Source: an uncultured Rhodospirillales bacterium (GTDB taxonomy: Bacteria > Pseudomonadota > Alphaproteobacteria > Acetobacterales > Acetobacteraceae). From it: a stretch of DNA of 44,087 nt. The notes below the pieces were generated by a model. The model was not told the DNA's origin. It saw nothing but the letters and a program-made list of their open reading frames with translations, and ran no database searches. The position numbers were made by a program, and so were the translations under genes. Location: positions 1-44,087 of the forward strand of contig CAIMWH010000068.1 in assembly GCA_903845065.1 (NCBI GenBank). Reading direction: 5' to 3'. Position 1 is the stretch's first letter; every line of letters begins with the position of its first letter. Positions 16,868 to 25,220 of this stretch are shown piece after piece.

Positions 16868-17281
16868 ATGGCTTGGGCACGCGCTGGCGGTGCGGGCATG
16901 ATCCCGATCGATCCCAGCCTCGAACCTCTCGACCAGTGGCGGCCGGGAGTGATGACGCGCATGCTGATCTCGGCTCGCAACGGGGCCACGTCGCTGTGCC
17001 TGTTCGAGCAGTTCGTCGATCCCGGCAAGGGCGCGCCGACGCACCGCCACGATGTGGAGGAGGTGCTGACGGTGATGGCCGGGGTGGCAGAGGTTTGGCG
17101 CGACGATCGGCGCGTCACGGTGACAGCCGGGCAGTCGGTGATAGTGCCGGCCGGGGTGCGGCATGGCTTCACCAACACGGGCGCGACGACCCTGCATGTG
17201 CAGGCGCTGCTCGCGGCGGGCTATTTCGAGGCGCGATTCGACGACCAGGCCGAGACCCGCCGCCGATGGGCGCCGGATTGA
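16868..17281 (+). CDS. Single-domain cupin protein
   Basis: 137 residues. Cupin motif 1 reads G-APTHRHDVEEVLTVMAG (metal ligands H, H, E) and motif 2 PAGVRHGFTNTG (the last His ligand), so a metal-binding six-stranded barrel is expected. The ATG at 16868 is preferred because AAGG sits five bases upstream; an internal ATG at 16898 is the alternative. There is no DNA-binding domain, so it is an enzyme, isomerase or small-molecule sensor of unknown substrate. It is the last plus-strand gene before the change in strand composition near 17.3 kb, and its own plus strand is very G-rich. Confidence 0.83.
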   Translation: MAWARAGGAGMIPIDPSLEPLDQWRPGVMTRMLISARNGATSLCLFEQFVDPGKGAPTHRHDVEEVLTVMAGVAEVWRDDRRVTVTAGQSVIVPAGVRHGFTNTGATTLHVQALLAAGYFEARFDDQAETRRRWAPD

Positions 17282-17358
17282 CACGGAGGGGGCGCGGCCA
17301 GCGGCCACCGGTGGCGACTTATGCGTGAAGGTGATCGCCTATTCGTAGTCAGTACGCC

Positions 17359-17375
17359 CCCAGTTTAATCCTGGG
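17359..17375. terminator. Weak hairpin between convergent genes
   Basis: CCCAG (17359-17363) can pair with CTGGG (17371-17375) around a 7-base loop that contains the stop codon of the haemoglobin gene. It sits between the convergent cupin and haemoglobin genes. With only five base pairs and no T-tract it is a weak terminator candidate. Confidence 0.25.
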
Positions 17376-17829
17376 TGTCGGTACCAGTCCCCAGCAACCG
17401 TGACCGCCTCCATCCCACCGCCTTCCGCACCCGCTCCTTCGCCGGCGCCACATCCTCCTTGTTGCGCATATGCAGCGCCAACCGCTCGATCTGCGGGCAC
17501 ACCAGCGCCGTCACCTCCGCATCCGTCACCGTCTCCGCCCACGCCTGGCGAAAACACGCGAGCCACCCGTCGATCTCCGGCCCGCCGATCGCCGCATGCA
17601 GGTGCCGCCCGCGCAGCATGGGCGGTCCATACTTGTCGGTGAACAGCGGCGGCCCGCCCATCCAGCCCGTCAGGTATTCGAACAGCTTGCGCTCGGCACT
17701 CTCCAGGCTCGCCTGATGGATCGCGCGGCACGCGGCAGCCTCGGGCAGGATATCCATCAATTCATAGAACCGGTGCGTCAGCGCGCGCACGCCCGCCTCG
17801 CCGCCAATACGCTCATACGGGGTCGTCAC
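17365..17829 (-). CDS. Group II truncated haemoglobin
   Basis: 154 residues from the GTG at 17829. An ATG lies seven codons upstream, but the codons just after it form AGGAGG, an ideal ribosome-binding site nine bases before the GTG, so the GTG is preferred. The protein starts TTPYERIGGEAGVRALTHRFYELM, the helix A-B region of truncated globins. It has YLTGWMGGPPLF (CD/E region with the Tyr-CD1 equivalent), then PPMLRGRH with the proximal F8 histidine, and DGWLACFRQAW with the group II Trp-G8. It should bind haem and O2 or NO in the cytosol; oxidative or nitrosative protection is the usual suggestion. An extra C-terminal tail of about 25 basic residues follows the globin fold. Confidence 0.9.
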   Translation of the reverse strand: MTTPYERIGGEAGVRALTHRFYELMDILPEAAACRAIHQASLESAERKLFEYLTGWMGGPPLFTDKYGPPMLRGRHLHAAIGGPEIDGWLACFRQAWAETVTDAEVTALVCPQIERLALHMRNKEDVAPAKERVRKAVGWRRSRLLGTGTDTQD

Positions 17830-17976
17830 GGCGCCGCGCCTCCTCACCATCGGCCCGGCGGCACGATCCCGCGCCGCCCTTGCCGATTCCATGCCCCGTT
17901 CATAGCATGACCTCCCATCCGCGCCGGAATCACCCACCATGCATCACACCATCCCGCCCTCCGCCCGGCGCCACGG

Positions 17977-19182
17977 ATGAGCGGCACCGCCCGGCGCTAC
18001 CCAACCTGGCTCCCCTGGCTGCTGGGCTTCCTCACCGCGATCGGCCCCGCCTCGATCGACATGTACCTCCCCGCCTTCCCCGCCATCGAGGCCTCGTTCG
18101 GCGCCCCCACCGGCTCCGCCCAAATCACCCTGGCGAGCTACTTCGCCGGCCTCGCCTTCGGCCAGATTTCGCAAGGCACCCTGTCCGACCGCTTCGGCCG
18201 CCGCGGCCCCATCATGGTCGGCACCGCGATCTACGCCCTCGCCTCGGTCGGCGCCGCCCTCTCGCCCAGCATCTTCTGGCTGGCGATCTTCCGCGCCATC
18301 TCGGCCTTCGGCGGCGCCGCCGGCTCCGTCATCCCACGCGCCATGGTGCGCGATCTCGCCACCGGACACGAAGCCGCGGTGATGATGTCCCAACTCACGC
18401 TGGTCCTCGGCGTCGCCCCCATCCTGGCCCCCAGCATCGGCGGCGCCGTGCTGATCTTCGGCTCCTGGCGCTGGATTTTCTGGATCCTCGCCGCCTATGC
18501 CTGCACCTGCTGCGCCGTGGTATATTTCCTCCTGCCTGACACCCTGCCGCCCGAACACCGCATCGCCCTGCACCCCGCCCAGCAACTGCGCCGCTACGCC
18601 GCCATCCTGCGCGATCGCTGGTTCCTCTCGCACGCCGCGATGGCCTGCTGCGCCTCGATCTCCTTTTTCGCCTACCTCTCCGGCTCCTCGCCGGTGTTCA
18701 TCCGCGGCTTCGGCCTCTCCCCCTCCGGCTACGCCCTTCTGTTCGGCCTCTGCTCCGTCACCCTGATCGCGAACTCGCAGATCAACGCCCGCCTGGTCCG
18801 CCGCGTCGGCCCGTCCCGCGTGCTGCGCGTCGTCTCCCGCGTGCATCTCTGCGCCACCGCCCTGCTGGCGCTGGCCGCGTTCTGGCCCCAGCCCTCGTTC
18901 TACGCCGTGCTGGCCCCCCTGCTTGTGGCGGTCGGCTGCATGGGCTTCCTCAACCCCAACACCGTCGTCGGCGCCCTCACCCACCAGGCCCACCAGGCCG
19001 GCAGCGCCTCCGCCGTGATGGGCACCGGCCAGTTCCTCCTCGGCGCCGTCGGCGGCCTGCTCGTCGGCTTCGTGTCCGACGGCACCCCCCGCGGCATGGC
19101 CGCCCTCATGGTGCTTGGCTCCATCGGCCTCGTCATCGCGGACCTGCTGCGCCCGATCGCCACCGCCCCGAAACCACCCTGA
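17977..19182 (+). CDS. Bcr/CflA-family MFS multidrug exporter
   Basis: 401 residues. Helix 1 region GPASIDMYLPAFPAIEASFG is the family hallmark (the Asp-Met-Tyr-Leu-Pro motif of Bcr/CflA). QISQGTLSDRFGRRGPIMVG is the helix 2-3 loop, and RAISAFGGAAGSVIPRAMVRDL is the helix 4-5 region, again very typical. Twelve hydrophobic segments fit. It is an inner-membrane drug:H+ antiporter of unknown substrate. Divergent from the haemoglobin gene across 147 bp in which I see no clear promoter boxes. It is the first plus-strand gene after the composition switch, with a strongly C-biased coding strand. Confidence 0.9.
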   Translation: MSGTARRYPTWLPWLLGFLTAIGPASIDMYLPAFPAIEASFGAPTGSAQITLASYFAGLAFGQISQGTLSDRFGRRGPIMVGTAIYALASVGAALSPSIFWLAIFRAISAFGGAAGSVIPRAMVRDLATGHEAAVMMSQLTLVLGVAPILAPSIGGAVLIFGSWRWIFWILAAYACTCCAVVYFLLPDTLPPEHRIALHPAQQLRRYAAILRDRWFLSHAAMACCASISFFAYLSGSSPVFIRGFGLSPSGYALLFGLCSVTLIANSQINARLVRRVGPSRVLRVVSRVHLCATALLALAAFWPQPSFYAVLAPLLVAVGCMGFLNPNTVVGALTHQAHQAGSASAVMGTGQFLLGAVGGLLVGFVSDGTPRGMAALMVLGSIGLVIADLLRPIATAPKPP

Positions 19183-19247
19183 CCCCCCACCCTGGCGCAC
19201 CGCAACGGATGAAGGCAGGATCACCCCAAACGGGGGAGACCATCCGG

Positions 19248-20783
19248 ATGACCGAGCCTGCCAGGAAGCGCGTGCTCACCGCCTCCATCCTGCATGAGGC
19301 CAACAGCTTCGCCATCACCCCGGCCCCGCTCGACCATTTCCGCCGCCAAGGCATCCTCGAAGGCGCCGAAATCCCCGCCCGCTACGGCGCCACCCGCACC
19401 GAAATGGCCGGCTTCCTCGCATCCGGCGCCGCCGCCGCCTGGGAGATGCTCCCCATCATCGTCGTCCCCTGCGCCCCAGCCGGCCCGGTCAGCGCCGCCG
19501 CCTTCGCCTGGTTCCGCGACCGCCTCGCCGCCGGCACCCAGGCCGCCGGCCCCGTCGACGGCGTCCTCCTCGCCCTCCACGGCGCCATGTCCGTCGAAGG
19601 CGAGCCCGACGGCGATGGCGCCCTCGCCGCCACCGTCCGCGCCATCGTCGGCCCCAACATCCCGATCAGCATCACGCTTGACCCCCACTCCAACATCTCC
19701 GACCGCCTCGCCGCCAGCGTGAACGCCATCAGCGCCTACCGCACCCACCCCCATACGGACCATTTCGAGGCCGGCCAACGCGCCGCCGCCACCCTCGCTC
19801 GCGCCATGGCCGGCGAAATCCACCCCGTCGTCCACCACGTCCGCGGCCACCAGCTCCGCGGCTTCGACAGCGCCCGCACCTCGCCCCCCGATGGCCCCAT
19901 GCGCCGCGCCCTCACCCTCGCCCGCAGCCTCGAACAGGCCGACCCCGGCGTCATCGAAATCTCGCTCCACGCCGGCTTCGGCCTCGCCGACGTCCCCCAC
20001 GCCGGCCCCAGCGTCGCCGTCACCGGCAACGGCGCGGACCCCCGCTACACCGCGCTCGCCGCCCGCCTGGTCCGCTTCGCCTGGGACGAACGCCACAACG
20101 ACACCGTGAAGATGCACCGCGTCGATGACGCCCTGGCAGCCGCCGCCGCCATCCCCCCCGGCCCCGGCCCGGTGGTCATCTCCGACTTCGGCGATGCCCC
20201 CGGCGGCGGCGGCCACGGGGATGCCACCGCCCTCCTGCGCGCCATCCTCGCCAACCCCCCGCCCAACACCGTCTTCGTCTCCATCGCCGATGCCGCCGCC
20301 GTCCAGGCCGCGACAGCAGCCGGGGAGGGGGCCGAACTCCCCCTCGAACTCGGCGGCCACACCGCCCCCGCCCACGGCGGCGGCCCCATCGCCCAACGCT
20401 TCCGCGTGCTGAAGCTCCACAGCGGCGCCTACATCCACGAAGGTCCCTACACCCCCGGCGTGCACGGCAATTTCGGCCCCTCCGCCCTGCTCGAATGCAA
20501 CACCGTCCGCATCGTCGTCACCACCTTCCAGCGTAACATCCTGGACCTCCAGCAACTCCGCATCTTCGGTATCGACCCGCAAACCTGCGGCCTCATCGCC
20601 ATCAAATGCATGGACGCCTTCCGCGCCGCCTTCGCCCCCTTTTCGCGCGCCATGATCGCCTGCGAAACCGGCGGCGTCTCCAGCCGCGTCCACACCAGCC
20701 TCACCTTCCACCACCTCCGCCGCCCGATCTGGCCGCTCGACCCGGATGCCGTGGTGGCCGCCCACGCTGGCTACACCCCATGA
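19248..20783 (+). CDS. M81-family metallopeptidase (MlrC/microcystinase-like)
   Basis: 511 residues from the ATG at 19248, preceded by GGGGGAGA at a good distance; the ATG at 19209 lacks this. The N-terminus VLTASILHEANSFAITPAPLD, then DGVLLALHGAMSVEGEPDGDG, TLDPHSNISDRLAASVNAISAYRTHPHTD and the C-terminal half are those of the M81/DUF1485 family. It includes the zinc-site DPHSN and H-P-H segments and ends in the MlrC C-terminal domain. Family members cleave cyclic or unusual peptides (microcystin) but most have unknown substrates. It overlaps the following binding-protein gene by 4 bp. Peptide-type binding proteins and M81 enzymes are often found together, suggesting uptake and cleavage of the same compound. 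Confidence 0.87.
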   Translation: MTEPARKRVLTASILHEANSFAITPAPLDHFRRQGILEGAEIPARYGATRTEMAGFLASGAAAAWEMLPIIVVPCAPAGPVSAAAFAWFRDRLAAGTQAAGPVDGVLLALHGAMSVEGEPDGDGALAATVRAIVGPNIPISITLDPHSNISDRLAASVNAISAYRTHPHTDHFEAGQRAAATLARAMAGEIHPVVHHVRGHQLRGFDSARTSPPDGPMRRALTLARSLEQADPGVIEISLHAGFGLADVPHAGPSVAVTGNGADPRYTALAARLVRFAWDERHNDTVKMHRVDDALAAAAAIPPGPGPVVISDFGDAPGGGGHGDATALLRAILANPPPNTVFVSIADAAAVQAATAAGEGAELPLELGGHTAPAHGGGPIAQRFRVLKLHSGAYIHEGPYTPGVHGNFGPSALLECNTVRIVVTTFQRNILDLQQLRIFGIDPQTCGLIAIKCMDAFRAAFAPFSRAMIACETGGVSSRVHTSLTFHHLRRPIWPLDPDAVVAAHAGYTP

Positions 20784-22339
20784 AGCGCCTCCTCCTCCTC
20801 ACCCTCCTCGCCGCCCCGCTCCACGCCGAAACCACCCTCCGCTTCGTCCCCAACGGCGACCTGCGCGTGCTTGACCCGATCTGGACCAGCGCCGCCATCA
20901 CCACCAGCCACGGCCAGATGATCTACGACGTGCTCATCACCGTCGACGAACACCTCCGTCCCCGCCTGCAAATGGCCGAAAGCGCCACCCCCAGCGCCGA
21001 CGGCATGCGCTGGACCTTCGTGCTCCGCCCCGGCCTGATGTTCCATGACGGCACCCCGGTCACCGCCGAGGACGTGGTCCTGTCCCTGCAACGCTGGGGC
21101 AAGCGCGTCACCGCTGGCCAGGCCCTCTTCGCCCGCACCGCGTCCCTCACCGCGACCGACGCCCGCACCATCGAACTCGTGCTCTCCCGCCCCTTCGGCC
21201 CGGTGCTGGACGCGCTCGCCTCCCCCATCCTCGCCCCCTTCGTCATGCGCGCCGCCGATGCCCGCACCGACGCCTTCCAGCAGGTCAAAACCACCGTCGG
21301 CTCCGGCCCCTTCCAGTTCGTCGAGGCCGACTACCAACCAGGCCACCGCGTGGTCTACCGCCGCTTCCCCGGCTACGTGCCGCGCGCCGAACCGGCAGAC
21401 GGCTATGCCGGCGGCAAAATCGCCAAGGTCGATCGCGTCGAATGGCGCTACCTCCCCGATACCGGCACCGCCACCCAGGCCCTGCAAACCGGCGAGGTCG
21501 ATTTCCTCGAAACCGTCCCGCAGGACCTGCTGCCCCTCCTGCGCCCCCGCAAGGACATCGTCCTCAAGGTGCTGAACCGCGCCGGCTTCATCGGCAACAT
21601 CCGCCCGAACTCTCTCATCCCCCCCTTCAATGACGCCCGCGCCCGCCAGGCCCTCCTCCTCGCCGTCGACCAGGACGCCTACGCCACCACCCTGGCCGGC
21701 AGCGCCGAATACGCCCGCGCCTGCTTCGCCGTCTTCGTCTGTGACACCCCCTACGCCTCCGACATCGCCACCGCCCCCTGGCGCAAGCCGGACCTCGCCG
21801 CCGCCAAATCCCTCCTCGCCGCCTCCGGCTACAAGGGCGAATCCATCGTCCTGCTCGATCCCGCCGACCAGCCCGAAATCCACCTCATCGCGCTCCTCAC
21901 CGCCGACGCCCTGCGCCGCATCGGCGCCAACGTCGATCTCCAGACCATGGACTGGAGCACCGTCATCACGCGGCGCAACACCCGCGAACCGCCCGGCCGC
22001 AACCCCGCCGGCTGGCACCTCGCCTTCACCCTGTGGGGCGGCTACTCCCTCGCCAGCCCCCTCACCAACACCCCCCTCGTCGCCACCTGTGACGGCAAGA
22101 ACCTCTACGGCTGGCCCTGCGACGCCACCATCGAACGCCTGCGCACCGATTTCCTCGATGCCACCACCGAAACCACCCGCCTCGCCGCCATCGAGCAGCT
22201 CCAGGCCCGCTATTACGAGGTGGTCCCCTACGTGAACACCGGCATGTTCGTCCGCCCCGTCGCCTACCGCGCCAACCTCAGCGGCGTGCTCTCCACGCTG
22301 TATCCGGTGCTGTGGAACATCGAAAAGCACGGCCCATGA
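20780..22339 (+). CDS. Family 5 (peptide/nickel/opine type) ABC solute-binding protein, orphan
   Basis: 519 residues with a Sec signal peptide (MKRLLLLTLLAAPLHA, cleavage near residue 16-17). The mature N-terminus ETTLRFVPNGDLRVLDPIW is followed by MIYDVLITVDEHLRPRLQMA and WTFVLRPGLMFHDGTPVTAEDVV, the SBP_bac_5 signature region. It is coupled by ATGA overlaps both to the M81 gene before it and to the dioxygenase gene after it. No permease or ATPase genes follow, so it must use a transporter encoded elsewhere or act as a sensor. It is a paralogue of the product of 41347-42927, with which it shares many segments (e.g. LRFVP, RVEW, LxxAGYKGE and the TMDWSTV/AMDWATV region). Confidence 0.9.
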   Translation: MKRLLLLTLLAAPLHAETTLRFVPNGDLRVLDPIWTSAAITTSHGQMIYDVLITVDEHLRPRLQMAESATPSADGMRWTFVLRPGLMFHDGTPVTAEDVVLSLQRWGKRVTAGQALFARTASLTATDARTIELVLSRPFGPVLDALASPILAPFVMRAADARTDAFQQVKTTVGSGPFQFVEADYQPGHRVVYRRFPGYVPRAEPADGYAGGKIAKVDRVEWRYLPDTGTATQALQTGEVDFLETVPQDLLPLLRPRKDIVLKVLNRAGFIGNIRPNSLIPPFNDARARQALLLAVDQDAYATTLAGSAEYARACFAVFVCDTPYASDIATAPWRKPDLAAAKSLLAASGYKGESIVLLDPADQPEIHLIALLTADALRRIGANVDLQTMDWSTVITRRNTREPPGRNPAGWHLAFTLWGGYSLASPLTNTPLVATCDGKNLYGWPCDATIERLRTDFLDATTETTRLAAIEQLQARYYEVVPYVNTGMFVRPVAYRANLSGVLSTLYPVLWNIEKHGP

Positions 22340-23274
22340 CCGAACCCACCCGCCAAGGAAGCAAGCCCACGATGACCAACGCCATGGTGAAAGGAATGCC
22401 GGTCCCCGAAGCCCTGCTGGGGGACCTCACCGATTCCGCCGCCCTCCTGTCCAACCCGCCCGCCCTGCGCGCCCGCCTCGCCGAGGACGGCTACCTCTTC
22501 CTGCGCGGCGTCATCAACCAAGCCGCCATCCACACCGCCCGCGCCGAAATCCTCGCCCGCCTCGAAGCCGTCGGCGAAATCGTCCCCGGCACTGACGGCA
22601 CCTTCACCGGCACCTCCCGCCGCGGCGAACTGGAGCCCGACCTCGGCGCCTTCTGGCAATCCGTCAGCGAAGGCCCCGCCTTCCGCGCCGTCTCCCACGG
22701 CCCCGCCGTCGCCGCCGTCATGGCCGCGGTGGCCGATGGCGAAGTCCGCCCGCAGGACTACATCTTCCTGCGCGTCGGCGTCCCCGGCCGCGCCACCGGC
22801 CTGCATTTCGACGCCCCCTTCTTCACCCGCATGCACGATCAGGTCTGGACCGTCTGGCTCCCGCTGGGTGACGTCGCCATCCCCCAAGGCCCCCTCGTCG
22901 TCGTCGAAGGCTCCCACCGCTTCGATGACCTCATCGACCCCATCCGCGGCTTTGACGTCATCCGCGACACCACCCGCAAGGCCGACATCGGCGCCGACGC
23001 CATCGCCGTCGCCACCGCCCGCAAAACCCGCCTGCTCACCGCCGATTTCCGCGCCGGCGATCTCATCCTGTTCGGCATGTACACGCTGCACGGCAGCCTG
23101 GATCACCACGCCGAAGATCTCCCGGTCCGCGTCTCGTGTGACCTGCGCTGGCAAAGTGCCGCCATGCCGCAGGACCCGCGCTACTTCGGCCCCAACCCCG
23201 GCGGCACCACCGGGGCCGGCTACGCCGAACTCAACGGCGCCAAGCCGCTCGACCAGGCCTGGCACATCCGCTGA
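22336..23274 (+). CDS. PhyH-type Fe(II)/2-oxoglutarate-dependent dioxygenase
   Basis: 312 residues from the ATG at 22336, which overlaps the previous stop (ATGA). An ATG at 22372 with AAGGAAG ten bases upstream is a credible alternative start. The double-stranded beta-helix carries the first two metal ligands in GLHFDAPFF (H-x-D). The distal histidine lies in MYTLHGSLDHHAED, followed by an arginine (VRVSCDLRW) that should bind 2-oxoglutarate. GPLVVVEGSHRF is the strand/loop also typical of the phytanoyl-CoA dioxygenase family. It hydroxylates an unknown small molecule. The coupling to an M81 peptidase and a binding protein suggests a catabolic step for an imported compound. Confidence 0.86.
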   Translation: MTEPTRQGSKPTMTNAMVKGMPVPEALLGDLTDSAALLSNPPALRARLAEDGYLFLRGVINQAAIHTARAEILARLEAVGEIVPGTDGTFTGTSRRGELEPDLGAFWQSVSEGPAFRAVSHGPAVAAVMAAVADGEVRPQDYIFLRVGVPGRATGLHFDAPFFTRMHDQVWTVWLPLGDVAIPQGPLVVVEGSHRFDDLIDPIRGFDVIRDTTRKADIGADAIAVATARKTRLLTADFRAGDLILFGMYTLHGSLDHHAEDLPVRVSCDLRWQSAAMPQDPRYFGPNPGGTTGAGYAELNGAKPLDQAWHIR

Positions 23275-23280
23275 AACCAA

Positions 23281-23640
23281 TCAGGCCGGCTGCAACGCCT
23301 TGGCCTTGAACTGATCAAACGCCTCCACCGCCTGCGCCGCATACATCACCGATGGCCCGGCCCCCATGTAGATCGCCATCCCCATCGTCTCCATCACCTC
23401 GTCCCGCGTGGCGCCCTGCCGCACCGCGGCCTCGGCATGAAACCCCACGCAGGCATCGCACCTGGTCGCCACCGAGATCGCCAGCGCGATCAACTCCTTG
23501 GTCTTGGTATCCAGCGCCTTCGGCTCCAACGCCGCCCGCGCCAGCGCCGAGAACCCCTTCATCACCTCGGGCGCCCCGCCACGCACCTCGCGCAGCGCGC
23601 CCGACATCTGGGTGGTCAATTCCGGCCAGTTCTTGTGCAT
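23281..23640 (-). CDS. AhpD/carboxymuconolactone decarboxylase-family protein
   Basis: 119 residues. TKTKELIALAISVATRCDACVGFHAEAAVRQGATRDEVMETMGMAIYMGAG is the whole family core (read as consecutive motifs). The redox pair is in RCDAC and the catalytic-type histidine three residues after it (VGFH), as in AhpD-type peroxidase/disulfide reductases. AAGGGAGA seven bases upstream supports the ATG at 23640. It lies 18 bp downstream of the CcoG gene on the same strand, so it is probably the last gene of a DUF2892-methyltransferase-CcoG-AhpD transcript. A thiol-dependent peroxide or (per)sulfide-related role would fit the putative regulator, but that is inference. Confidence 0.87.
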   Translation of the reverse strand: MHKNWPELTTQMSGALREVRGGAPEVMKGFSALARAALEPKALDTKTKELIALAISVATRCDACVGFHAEAAVRQGATRDEVMETMGMAIYMGAGPSVMYAAQAVEAFDQFKAKALQPA

Positions 23641-23658
23641 GAAAATTCTCCCTTCAAA

Positions 23659-25146
23659 TCACGGTTTGCCGTTCGTCGCGCCCGGCCCCATGAACACCGA
23701 GCGATATGTCGTGGCCTCGCCGGTGGTGCCGCTGCGCAGCACGAAATCCACCTCCTGCGTGCCATCCTGCAAATGCTCCGGCCGCCCATAGACCAGCACC
23801 CGATACGTCCCGATCGCATCCGCCTCCACCGGCAGCACCAGCCGCTCGGCCCGCGCCGCGGTCCCTTCCGCCACCTCCATCCGAACATCCGCCACCCCGC
23901 TGACATCGAGGGTGAAATCCACCGGCGCCTGCGTCTTGTTGGAGATCTTGATGGTGTAGCCATTGCGCAACGAGCCATCGCGCGAGGCGACAAACAGCGG
24001 CGCCCGGTCATGCTGCACGGACAAATCCACATGCGGCCGCCGCGCCAGCGCCACCCCCATCGCCGAAACCGCCGCCACCAGCACGCCCACATAAATCATC
24101 GTGCGCGGCCGCAGCAGATGGAACCGCTCCACCCGCCCCTGTGCCTTGGCCTTCTGCCGATCGAGCGAATCCCACGTGATCAGCCACTTCGGCCGCCCGG
24201 TCTTCACCATCACCTCGTTGCAGGCATCGATGCACAGCCCGCAGTTCAAGCACTCCAACTGCGAACCATCGCGAATATCGATCCCCGTCGGACACACATG
24301 CACGCAGGCATTGCAGTCGATGCAATCGCCCAGCTTGGCCGCTCCCGGCGTGCCCGCGCCCGCATCCCGCTTGCCATGCCCGCGCGGCTCGCCACGCCAG
24401 CCCTGGTAGGTCACGATGACGCTCTGCTCATCCAGCATCGAGGCCTGGAAGCGCGGCCACGGGCACATGTAGGTGCACAACTGCTCCCGCGCCCAGCCGG
24501 CGAACACATACGTCGTCGCGGTGAACAGGAAGGTGAAGATATACACCGGCCCCGGCGCCGCCCCGGTCCAGAAATCCACCGTGATGGTCGGCGCATCGGT
24601 GTAGTACATAATCCACGCGCCGCCGGTCCAGAACGCGATGAACAGCCACGCCCCATGCTTGGCCACCTTGCGCCACGCCTTGGCGAAGCTCATCGGCCCC
24701 TGGTCGCGCTTCATCCGCTCATTGCGGTCGCCCTCGATCCGGCGCTCCACCCACATGAACAAATCGGTCCACACCGTCTGCGGACAGGTGTAGCCACACC
24801 ACACCCGCCCCGCGAGACTGGTCACCAGGAACAGCGTCACCGCGCCCAGAATCAGCGCGCCGGTAAGGTAATAGATATCCTGCGGCCAGAACTCGACATC
24901 GAAGAAGTAGAACCGCCGGTGCGGCAAATCCAGCAGCACCGCCTGCCCGGGTTGCCCCACCCCCCGATCCCAGCGCAGCCACGGCATCGCGTAGTACAGC
25001 GCCAGGCAGAACCCCAGGATGCCCCACTTCACATTGCGGGCGATGCCATGAACCGAGCGCGGATAAACCCGAATGCGGTTGGCGTACAAGTTCTTGTCGT
25101 CAAGTGCAGCCGCCTGCGCCTTGCGAAGCTCTTTAAGGGTGGACAT
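23659..25146 (-). CDS. ccoG: CcoG/FixG/RdxA cytochrome c oxidase accessory protein
   Basis: 495 residues. The N-terminal half has about four membrane helices and CGYTCPQTVWTDLFMWVERRIEG, the signature of the family. QLCTYMCPWPRFQASM follows. Two ferredoxin-type clusters come next: CIDCNACVHVCPTGID and CLNCGLCIDACN. The C-terminal domain, after another helix near ARRPHVDLSVQ, is an Ig-like periplasmic part. CcoG is involved in copper reduction/delivery and assembly of cbb3 oxidase. Unusually no ccoNOQP or ccoHIS genes are adjacent; instead it stands downstream of a methyltransferase-like gene and DUF2892, divergent from a putative persulfide-responsive repressor. AAAGGA before the ATG supports the start. 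Confidence 0.93.
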   Translation of the reverse strand: MSTLKELRKAQAAALDDKNLYANRIRVYPRSVHGIARNVKWGILGFCLALYYAMPWLRWDRGVGQPGQAVLLDLPHRRFYFFDVEFWPQDIYYLTGALILGAVTLFLVTSLAGRVWCGYTCPQTVWTDLFMWVERRIEGDRNERMKRDQGPMSFAKAWRKVAKHGAWLFIAFWTGGAWIMYYTDAPTITVDFWTGAAPGPVYIFTFLFTATTYVFAGWAREQLCTYMCPWPRFQASMLDEQSVIVTYQGWRGEPRGHGKRDAGAGTPGAAKLGDCIDCNACVHVCPTGIDIRDGSQLECLNCGLCIDACNEVMVKTGRPKWLITWDSLDRQKAKAQGRVERFHLLRPRTMIYVGVLVAAVSAMGVALARRPHVDLSVQHDRAPLFVASRDGSLRNGYTIKISNKTQAPVDFTLDVSGVADVRMEVAEGTAARAERLVLPVEADAIGTYRVLVYGRPEHLQDGTQEVDFVLRSGTTGEATTYRSVFMGPGATNGKP

Positions 25147-25220
25147 GGCGGGTAATCCTTTCGACCGTCACAGCAACCCATTCGCGACGGGCCGCATTGA
25201 TTTGCCTCAACCCCGATCGA

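Noticed and set aside
17302-17329. Possible dif recombination site at the skew switch (TTATGCGTGAA at 17319-17329 resembles a XerC half-site on the minus strand)
   Set aside because: Only one half-site matches (CGCATAA core); the position where the XerD arm should be is GC-rich and does not match. Not reported as a dif site.
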